Below are positions 1 to 5,513 of a DNA stretch of 7,820 bases, piece after piece. The stretch lies in assembly GCA_044359885.1 (NCBI GenBank), contig JBIKLI010000209.1, positions 1 to 7,820 of the forward strand, written 5' to 3'. Source of the stretch: CAIOSQ01 sp044359885 (GTDB taxonomy: Bacteria > Pseudomonadota > Alphaproteobacteria > CACIAM-22H2). Below the pieces are notes generated by a model. It had not been told where the DNA came from. It made no database searches and worked only from the letters and a program-made list of their open reading frames with translations. The number at the start of each line of letters is the position of its first letter. Within the stretch, counting starts at the first letter, position 1. A program made the translations under genes and the position numbers.

Positions 1-1753
1 ACAGATCCGCCCCCGCGCCGCCTTCGATCCGGTCGGCCCCGGCGCCGCCATAGATCTCGTCGGCGCCGCCGCCACCCTGGATCGTGTCGACCTGCGCGCC
101 GCCCAGGATCGTGTCGTCGCCGTCGCCGCCCTCCAGCGTGTTCGTCCCGGTGCTGTCGGAAAGAACGTCGTTGCCGGCGCCGCCGAGCAGCACGTCGTCG
201 CCGGAAAAACCGCTCAGCGTGTCGCCGTCGTCGCCGCCATCCAGCCTGTCGTTGCCCGACGCGCCGAACAGTTTGTCGGCACCCGCCTCGCCGAACAGCG
301 TATTGGCGCTGTCGTCGTTCGACGACTCGCCATCGGCATCGATCAGGTCGGCGCCGGCGCCGCCGCGCAGCGTGTCGGCCCCGGCGCCGCCGCGAATGTC
401 GTCGATGCCGTCGCCGCCATCGATCGAGTCCGCGCCCGCGCCGCCGACCAGCAGATCGCCGCCGCCCGCACCCGAAATGCTGTCGTCGCCACCGACGCCA
501 TAGATCGTGTTCGGATCGCCGTTGCCGGCAAGCGTGTCCGGGCCGAGTGTGCCGCGGACAACCTGGAAATTGGCGACCAGATCGCCCGCGACCAGCACCG
601 AGCCGGATGCCAATCCCGTGAGATGGATCAGCATGTCGACTTCGGAGAACTGGCCGTCGTCGTCCGAATCGACCCAGATCTCGATACGCGACTGAGCGGC
701 GTCGAATTTCCACATCACGTCGGCGAAGCCGTCGCCATGATTGGCACCGGCCTGCAGTCCCGACGCGCCCAGGCCGAGGAAGACGAACGCCGCGGCGGTC
801 TGGTTGAAGGCCAGCGGCCGGCTGCCGATCAGGGCCGGCAGGTCGATCAGATCCCCGCCCGGCGCGCCGACGCCCGCGAAGTCAGTGATGTCGTCGATCG
901 TCGACGGCGCCGCCTCGCTGCGCGGCATACCATTGAACTGCGTCAGGATGCCCGAGAAGGCGAAGATGTCGTCGCCGGCGCCGCCCGACATGGTATCGGC
1001 GCCGAGCCCGCCGCGGATCGTGTCGTTGCCGCCGCCGCCGGCCAGGACGTCGTCGCCGTCGCCGCCGGACAGGGAATCCTCGCCGCCGCCGCCGGTCAAA
1101 ATGTCGGCAGCGGCGCCGCCCAGCGCCGTGAAGCCGATCGACCCCTCCGCCGACCCGTCCAGCACCAGCCCGTCGACATTCAGCTGCGACGAGGCATCGA
1201 AGACCGCCGGACCGGCCGCATCGTCCAGGGTCTGGTCCGCCAAGGCGAGGCGTACAGTGCCGCCGCGACCGATCTCGAACCGTTCGATGCCGGCGACGGT
1301 CTGGGCCGCGAAGACGACCGGTGCGGCATAGGCGCCGGCGATATGGAGTTCGTCGATGCCGGTGCCGCCATCGATCCGGTCGGCGGCGTCGAGGGCGGCC
1401 CCCGCGACGATGCGGTCGTTGCCGTCGCCGCCCGTGACGCTGTCCGTTTCGCCGCGCGCGAGCGAGATGTGGTCGCCGAAGCCGGTCCCGGCGAGGCTGT
1501 CCGCGGCGGCGGTGCCGAGTCGCACCACGCTGCCATCCTCGAAGACGAAATTGGCGTCGGTCAGCGCGTCCAGCGACAGCGCGGAGAGCCGCAGCGGGCT
1601 CTGGCCGTCGATCACGACGAGCAGATCCGCGCCATCAGGGGTCAAGCGCAGCCGCCCGGCCTGGAAGGCCGGGCCGAAGACCACACGATCGCTTCCTGGC
1701 ACGAAGCCCGGCTGCGTGGTGCCGATCAGACTTCCGAACGAGAAATCGGTCAT
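1..1753 (-). CDS. RTX-type (hemolysin-type) calcium-binding repeat protein, C-terminus missing
   Basis: One uninterrupted minus-strand frame runs from an ATG at 1753 off the left edge: 584 codons and no stop. An AGAGG ribosome-binding site lies 6 nt upstream of the ATG. Residues about 20-82 resemble the HCBP-related region often found in RTX proteins, ending in an F-x-DGS motif. Glycine/aspartate nonapeptides of the GGxGxDxLx kind occur at about 83-118, 211-262 and 401-584. Between the last two clusters, residues about 259-400 resemble the serralysin (peptidase M10) C-terminal domain. That domain contains an EF-hand-like loop, VDSDDDGQFSEVD, at 361-373. No HExxH zinc site, other catalytic domain or N-terminal signal peptide is visible. 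Proteins of this family are normally exported by type I secretion through a C-terminal signal, which here would lie outside the window, and fold on binding extracellular Ca2+. The family call is firm. The biological role (adhesin, matrix protein, toxin or enzyme) cannot be decided, since a catalytic domain could lie further downstream in the gene. Confidence 0.93.
   Translation of the reverse strand, partial: MTDFSFGSLIGTTQPGFVPGSDRVVFGPAFQAGRLRLTPDGADLLVVIDGQSPLRLSALSLDALTDANFVFEDGSVVRLGTAAADSLAGTGFGDHISLARGETDSVTGGDGNDRIVAGAALDAADRIDGGTGIDELHIAGAYAAPVVFAAQTVAGIERFEIGRGGTVRLALADQTLDDAAGPAVFDASSQLNVDGLVLDGSAEGSIGFTALGGAAADILTGGGGEDSLSGGDGDDVLAGGGGNDTIRGGLGADTMSGGAGDDIFAFSGILTQFNGMPRSEAAPSTIDDITDFAGVGAPGGDLIDLPALIGSRPLAFNQTAAAFVFLGLGASGLQAGANHGDGFADVMWKFDAAQSRIEIWVDSDDDGQFSEVDMLIHLTGLASGSVLVAGDLVANFQVVRGTLGPDTLAGNGDPNTIYGVGGDDSISGAGGGDLLVGGAGADSIDGGDGIDDIRGGAGADTLRGGAGADLIDADGESSNDDSANTLFGEAGADKLFGASGNDRLDGGDDGDTLSGFSGDDVLLGGAGNDVLSDSTGTNTLEGGDGDDTILGGAQVDTIQGGGGADEIYGGAGADRIEGGAGADL
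2..553 (-). repeat. Main RTX nonapeptide repeat block (tandem ~27-bp units)
   Basis: This stretch encodes residues 401-584 of the RTX protein and continues past the left edge. It is a run of about fifteen GGxGxDxLx-type nonapeptides, such as GGAGADTLR and GGDGDDTIL, each about 27 bp. The run is broken by a short acidic insert, DADGESSNDD, near residues 472-481. In this family such repeats form a calcium-binding parallel beta-roll. At the DNA level the units have diverged, so the conservation is mainly in the protein. Confidence 0.9.
968..1123 (-). repeat. Second RTX nonapeptide block
   Basis: This stretch encodes residues 211-262 of the RTX protein: about five consecutive glycine/aspartate nonapeptides ending in GGAGDDIFAF. 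That ending is the usual transition from RTX repeats into a serralysin-type C-terminal domain, which fits the sequence that follows. Confidence 0.88.
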
Positions 1754-1860
1754 CGCGTACCTCTGCACCAGGGCGGATCGCGCGCCGGTTCCGCGCAATC
1801 GAATCAAAACAAAGCGCAGTTAACCACTACCAAAAACTCTGTTCACAAATGGTTTCACCG

Positions 1861-1879
1861 GTCCATCCACCAGATGGAC
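1861..1879. promoter_or_regulatory. Perfect 7-bp inverted repeat, possible operator
   Basis: GTCCATC (1861-1867) and GATGGAC (1873-1879) are exact reverse complements separated by CACCA. The pair sits beside the AT-rich island between two divergent genes, a common place for a dimeric regulator to bind. It is not followed by a U-run and lies upstream of both genes, so it is not a plausible terminator. No regulator gene is present in the window to pair it with. The operator role is inferred. Confidence 0.35.
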
Positions 1880-2049
1880 GACCCTTCGGCGAGACCCCCG
1901 GTCGACAGGCGCCACGCCGGCCATGGACCCACGACCTCGCAATGGACGACCGCGCGCGCCCCGTCTGCTGGACAGAACAGTCTGGCCAGCGGCCCCCGGG
2001 CTGGGGCAAAACAAAGCCTGCGGCGCGAACTCGACGCGACCGGCGGATC

Positions 2050-2057
2050 AGGAAAGG
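2050..2057 (+). promoter_or_regulatory. Ribosome-binding site that fixes the start at 2065
   Basis: AGGAAAGG lies 7 nt upstream of the ATG at 2065. The open frame extends upstream to an ATG at 1849, but the encoded extension is arginine/proline-rich with no family similarity. The protein from 2065 begins directly with the family's N-terminal strand. The later start is therefore preferred. Confidence 0.65.
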
Positions 2058-2064
2058 CAGGACC

Positions 2065-3654
2065 ATGCGCAGCTTCCATCTTCCCGGGCGATCGACCGTC
2101 CATGGCACGAATGGCGCGGCGGCGACGTCCCATCCGGCCGCGACGCTGGCCGCGATCGACATCCTGCGCGCCGGCGGCACGGCCGTCGACGCGGCGGTGG
2201 CCGCGGCGGCGGTGCTGGCCGTGGTCGAACCCGGATCCACCGGCATCGGCGGCGACGTCTTCGCGCTCTACTGCAAGGGCGGCTCGGGCGAGGTCATCGG
2301 CTACAACGGATCGGGCCGGGCCCCGGCCGGCTTGACGCCCGAGGTCTTCCGCGCCGCCGGCCTCGCCCAGATCCCTCTGACCTCGCCGCATGCGGTGACG
2401 GTACCCGGCGCGATCGAGGCCTGGGACCGGCTGGTGCGCGACCATGGGCGCAAGACGCTGGCCGAGAACCTCGCGGCCGCGGCGGCCTATGCCGAGGACG
2501 GCTATGTCGTGTCGCCGCGCGTCGGCCATGACTGGGCCGGCGCGGCCGCGAAGCTGGCGGCGAACCCCGCCTCGAAGGCGATCTTCCTTCCCGGCGGCCG
2601 TGCGCCCGCGGTCGGCGAACGCCACCGCCAGCCGCTGCTGGCCGCCACGCTGCGCGCGATCGGCCGCGACGGCGCCCGGGCCTTCTACGAGGGCGAGGTG
2701 GCGCGCGACATCGTCGAGGCGCTGCGCGCGCTGGGCGGCACCCACCAGCTATCCGACCTCGCCGGCCATCGCGGCGAATACGTGACCCCGATCACGACGT
2801 CCTATCGTGGCCACGACTGCTTCCAGATCCCGCCCAACGGGCACGGGATCACGGCGCTGATCCTGCTGAACATCCTCGAAGGCTTCGACCTCGCGGCGCA
2901 TGCGCCGCTTTCGCCCGACCGGCTGCATCTCGTCGCCGAGGCCGCGAAGCTGGCCTATGGCCTGCGCGACCGCTACGTCGCCGACATGGCGCGGGCGGAC
3001 GTGCCGGTCGCGGCCCTGCTGGACAAGGCCCAGGCGGCGCGCTGGCGCGCCACGATCTCGCCGTCGCGGGCCAGCGACGCGCGCTGGTCCGAAAGCGCCG
3101 CCGTGCACAAGGACACGGTCTATCTGACCGTGGTCGACCGCGACCGCAATGTCTGCTCCTTCATCAACTCGCTCTTCCACGGTTTCGGCTCGGGCATCTC
3201 GGCGCCGCGCTCGGGCGTGGTGCTGCAGAACCGTGGCTGCGGCTTCACGCTGCAGGACGGCCATCCCAACCAGGTGGCGCCGGGCAAGCGGCCGCTGCAC
3301 ACGATCATCCCGGGCATGGTCCAGCGCGAGGGCCGGGTCTTCGCCAGCTACGGCGTGATGGGCGGCCAGTTCCAGCCGGTCGGCCATGCCTGGGTGCTGG
3401 GCAACGTCATCGACCATGGCTGCGACCCGCAGGAGGCGCTGGACATGCCGCGCGCCTTCTTCGTCGACGGCACCTATGGGCTCGAGGAAGGCATCCCCGA
3501 ATCCGCCGCCATGGAACTGGCGCGCCGCGGCCACCCGGTCGTGCGCGCCGACAGCCCTTGGGGCGGCGGGCAGATGATCATGCTGGACTGGAAGAACGGC
3601 ACGCTGATGGCCGGCTCCGATCCGCGCAAGGACGGCTGCGCGCTGGCCTATTGA
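2065..3654 (+). CDS. Gamma-glutamyltransferase-family Ntn-hydrolase proenzyme (YwrD/HpxW-like branch)
   Basis: This 529-aa protein covers the whole gamma-glutamyltransferase fold. It has an N-terminal segment with EPGSTGIGGD (55-64) and NGSGRAPA (81-88). The self-cleavage point is D350/T351 (HKDTVYLTVVDRD), which would give a ~350-aa large and ~179-aa small subunit with T351 as the nucleophile. The glycine pair G433-G434 in MGGQ matches the oxyanion-hole glycines of E. coli GGT. Other pocket positions differ. The SS pair that follows KRPL in E. coli GGT is HT (412-413), and the Asp that binds the glutamyl amino group (D433 in E. coli) aligns with G393. The FINSLFHGFGSG and QNRG motifs fit the cytoplasmic YwrD/HpxW-type branch, which includes oxamate amidohydrolase and glutathione-hydrolase-like proteins. 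There is no signal peptide, which also fits that branch. An amidohydrolase is likely, but the substrate is unknown. The gene converges on the lactonase gene with a 16-bp gap and no clear terminator. Confidence 0.9.
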   Translation: MRSFHLPGRSTVHGTNGAAATSHPAATLAAIDILRAGGTAVDAAVAAAAVLAVVEPGSTGIGGDVFALYCKGGSGEVIGYNGSGRAPAGLTPEVFRAAGLAQIPLTSPHAVTVPGAIEAWDRLVRDHGRKTLAENLAAAAAYAEDGYVVSPRVGHDWAGAAAKLAANPASKAIFLPGGRAPAVGERHRQPLLAATLRAIGRDGARAFYEGEVARDIVEALRALGGTHQLSDLAGHRGEYVTPITTSYRGHDCFQIPPNGHGITALILLNILEGFDLAAHAPLSPDRLHLVAEAAKLAYGLRDRYVADMARADVPVAALLDKAQAARWRATISPSRASDARWSESAAVHKDTVYLTVVDRDRNVCSFINSLFHGFGSGISAPRSGVVLQNRGCGFTLQDGHPNQVAPGKRPLHTIIPGMVQREGRVFASYGVMGGQFQPVGHAWVLGNVIDHGCDPQEALDMPRAFFVDGTYGLEEGIPESAAMELARRGHPVVRADSPWGGGQMIMLDWKNGTLMAGSDPRKDGCALAY

Positions 3655-3670
3655 CCGCGGGGCGCCGGCA

Positions 3671-4729
3671 TCAGAACCCGCCGGCGAAGGCGATCGTCAC
3701 CGGGCATTTCGTGGGGACGCGCGCGCCGGTTTCGGCGAGCGCGCCGGTCGACGGATCGATGGCGAAGACGACGATCTCGTCGCTGTTCTGATTGGCGGCA
3801 TAGAAAAACCGTCCGGTCGGGTCGGTGCCGACGAAGCGCGGCTCCGTTCCGCCGGTCTTGCACCAGCCGTCGGGGCTCAGCCGGCCGCTGGCCGGGTCGA
3901 TGGCGTAGATCGCGACGCTGTCATGGCCGCGATTGGAGCAATAGAGCACGCGGCCGCCCGCCCCGAAGGCCAGTTCCGAGGTCGTGTTCGGCGCGAACCA
4001 GTCGTCGGGAACCGAACTCAGCACCTGCCGCGGCGCAAGTTCGCCGGCGTCGGCGTCCCAGGCATAGGCCGTCACCGTGCTGTCGATCTCGTTGCAGACA
4101 TAGGCATAGGGCAGCGTCGGGTGAAAGGCGACATGGCGCGGTCCGGCGCCGGCGCGCGAGGCGACCCGCCGGTGCAGCGAAAGCCGCCCCTTGTCCGCGT
4201 CGAAGGCGAGCACGAAGACCGCGTCGAGCCCCTTGTCGGGCACGACCGCGAAACGCCGGGAGGGATCGAAGGCGACGTCGTGCGGCTGAGGTCGAGCCTG
4301 CTGCGTGCGATGCGGCCCCAGGGCCCCCCCGAGCCAGAGCACGTCGTGATGATCGGCGAGCCGGCCATCCGCGCCGATGGCAAGCACCGAGACGTTTCCC
4401 GCGACATAGTTGGCGACCACCATGAACCGCCCGGCGGCGTCGAAATCCTGGCGCACGCCGTTGTTGCCGCCGGTCGAGGCCTGGCCCAGCGGCGTCGCGC
4501 GGCCGCTCGCCGGATCGAGCGCATAGGCGCTCGCGAAATCGCGGCCGCCATGCACCGCGTAGAGGAAGCGCGGATCGCGGCCCAGCGCCAGGAAGGACGG
4601 ATTCTCGATCCCGCCCAGCGTCTGGACATGGGCGAGCCCGCCATCCCGGGGATCGACGCGAAAGACCTCGATGCCGTCGCCGCGACCGTCGCGGTCCGGG
4701 GTGGTAAAGGAACCGACATAGGCGAACAT
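3671..4729 (-). CDS. Lactonase family seven-bladed beta-propeller protein (6-phosphogluconolactonase-like)
   Basis: This is a 352-aa protein, close to E. coli Pgl (331 aa). The ATG at 4729 is preceded by GGAGGG at 3-nt spacing, and the protein starts with the typical MFAYVGSFTT strand. Family motifs recur about every 45-50 residues: NPSFLALGRDPRFLYAV (43-59), FMVVANYVAGNVSVL (102-116), PQPHDVAFDPSRRFAVVPD (147-165), GPRHVAFHP (196-204), VLYCSNRGHDSVAIY (261-275) and FFYAANQNSDEIVVF (308-322). These are the blades of the lactonase propeller. Members hydrolyse sugar lactones; the best-known reaction is 6-phosphogluconolactone to 6-phosphogluconate in the pentose phosphate pathway. No signal peptide is seen, so it is probably cytoplasmic. 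No other sugar-pathway genes adjoin it, so the substrate cannot be fixed from context. It is divergent from the cys cluster and convergent with the hydrolase gene. The frame stays open upstream to 5365, but that part antiparallels real genes and is not part of the protein. Confidence 0.9.
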   Translation of the reverse strand: MFAYVGSFTTPDRDGRGDGIEVFRVDPRDGGLAHVQTLGGIENPSFLALGRDPRFLYAVHGGRDFASAYALDPASGRATPLGQASTGGNNGVRQDFDAAGRFMVVANYVAGNVSVLAIGADGRLADHHDVLWLGGALGPHRTQQARPQPHDVAFDPSRRFAVVPDKGLDAVFVLAFDADKGRLSLHRRVASRAGAGPRHVAFHPTLPYAYVCNEIDSTVTAYAWDADAGELAPRQVLSSVPDDWFAPNTTSELAFGAGGRVLYCSNRGHDSVAIYAIDPASGRLSPDGWCKTGGTEPRFVGTDPTGRFFYAANQNSDEIVVFAIDPSTGALAETGARVPTKCPVTIAFAGGF

Positions 4730-4846
4730 GCGCCCTCCGCTTCTGATGCCTGGCGCGGGCGGGGCAGACAGCGCCCCGGACCGCGCAGGCGCAATGTTTC
4801 GCGCCGCGCGGCGCGGCGCGCAATGGCCGTGATCGCCGGCGCGGGC

Positions 4847-4875
4847 ATTAGAGTTTCTTCGACGTCGTCGCAGAA
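4847..4875 (-). promoter_or_regulatory. Candidate promoter for the lactonase gene
   Basis: Read on the minus strand, a -10-like TCTAAT (4847-4852, five of six consensus bases) lies 17 bp from a weak -35-like TTCTGC (4870-4875). It would give a leader of roughly 110 nt before the ATG at 4729. The spacing is ideal and this is one of the less GC-rich spots of the intergenic region, but the -35 is poor. This is a pattern match only. Confidence 0.3.
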
Positions 4876-4880
4876 GAACT
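4852..4880. promoter_or_regulatory. Imperfect inverted repeat between the lactonase gene and the cys cluster
   Basis: AGTTTCTTC (4852-4860) and GAAGAACT (4873-4880) form an inverted repeat with one bulged T and a 12-nt spacer beginning with the palindrome GACGTC. It overlaps the candidate lactonase promoter and lies 72 bp upstream of the first gene of the cys cluster. It could be an operator for a regulator controlling either direction, for example by sulfur status, but nothing in the sequence identifies the protein. Confidence 0.3.
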
Positions 4881-4952
4881 GGTGTGACGCGCGCCGCGCC
4901 ATCGGGCACGAAGCACGTGCCGGTCTCCGGCAACCGTTTTCGCGAGGCGCGC

Positions 4953-5498
4953 ATGGTGCCGCAACGTTCAGGAACGCAGATCACGTCCGGGCCGGTCGCC
5001 GCGGCAGCGGACGCGCGACAGGCGATCTGGCGGCGCGAGGACGGCGTCTTCGTCGCAGAGGAGCTGGGCGGGCTCGCCGAGCAGGCGCGGCGGCGGGTCA
5101 ATCGCGAGCTGGGCTGGCCGGATGCGCCGGCGCTGCTGCGCGACCTGCATCTTCGCGACGACGGGTTCCTGCGCCTCGCCGCGCATCCGCGCCTCCTGGC
5201 GCGCGGCACCGCCCTTCTGGGTGCGCCGGCGACCATCGCCGCCACCGCGCTGTTCGCCGGCGAGGACATCCGCCTGCCCTCCGCCTTCCTGGCCGCCGAG
5301 GCGCTGATCGTCGTGCCGCTGGCCACGCGCCACCCGGCCCGTCCCGGCGCCATCTTCCTCGGCACGCGTCCGCCGGAGACGATGCGTCACGACTGGCCGT
5401 TCCTGATCGCGCTGCGCCGCGCCGCGACGCCGGCCGAGGCGGCACGACCCGTCGCCGACGACGCGCTCTGGCCCGACGCGGCCAGCGTCGCGGGCTGA
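4953..5498 (+). CDS. Hypothetical protein at the head of the siroheme/sulfite reductase cluster
   Basis: I do not recognise this 181-aa protein with certainty. The ATG at 4953 is preferred because GCGAGG lies 6 nt upstream. A GTG at 4884 would add 23 residues but has no visible ribosome-binding site. The protein has no signal peptide or clear membrane segment. Residues 26-104 (IWRREDGVF, then DLHLRDDGFLRLAAHPRLL at 64-82, then LLGAP and LFAGED) loosely recall the N-terminal half of phytanoyl-CoA dioxygenase-like proteins. The HxD iron motif expected next in that family is not seen, and the protein is shorter than an intact member. Residues 117-142 are hydrophobic then proline-rich (ALIVVPLATRHPARPG). 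It ends 15 bp before cysG on the same strand, so it is probably co-transcribed with the siroheme and sulfite reductase genes. Coding status is supported by that spacing and by the protein's plausible composition. The function is unknown. Confidence 0.7.
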   Translation: MVPQRSGTQITSGPVAAAADARQAIWRREDGVFVAEELGGLAEQARRRVNRELGWPDAPALLRDLHLRDDGFLRLAAHPRLLARGTALLGAPATIAATALFAGEDIRLPSAFLAAEALIVVPLATRHPARPGAIFLGTRPPETMRHDWPFLIALRRAATPAEAARPVADDALWPDAASVAG

Positions 5499-5513
5499 CG
5501 CGGGGCACCCGAC

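Larger units (their letters stand above)
1754..2064. other. Divergent intergenic region with AT-rich island
   Basis: These 311 bases separate the divergent starts of the RTX gene (minus) and the gamma-glutamyltransferase-family gene (plus). About 1795-1857 is clearly AT-richer than its surroundings, with runs such as caaaaactctgttcacaaat, and is the likeliest place for promoters of one or both genes. No convincing -35/-10 pair was found. A perfect inverted repeat lies just to its right. The frame of the downstream plus-strand gene stays open back to 1849, but that part has no family similarity and is treated as non-coding. No RNA gene or transposon end is seen. Confidence 0.6.

Noticed and set aside
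2..553. Tandem short repeats considered as a CRISPR array or intergenic satellite
   Set aside because: The units are about 27 bp and imperfect, have no unique spacers, and translate in frame into RTX nonapeptides.
1967..1990. Possible hairpin GCTGGAC...GTC-TGG-CCAGC
   Set aside because: It needs a three-base bulge and has no clear location logic, so it is likely chance pairing in GC-rich DNA.
1849..2064. N-terminal extension of the gamma-glutamyltransferase-family gene to an ATG at 1849
   Set aside because: The 72 extra residues are arginine/proline-rich with no family match, they would overlap the AT-rich promoter-like region and inverted repeat, and a good ribosome-binding site precedes the ATG at 2065.
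623..2335. Plus-strand open frame of 570 codons over the RTX gene
   Set aside because: The opposite strand encodes clear RTX nonapeptides in one continuous frame. This frame is their antisense shadow and runs on out of frame into the hydrolase gene.
3655..3670. Possible bidirectional terminator between the convergent genes
   Set aside because: The 16-bp gap holds only short GC palindromes (ccgcgg, ggcgcc) with no convincing stem-loop and no T-run.
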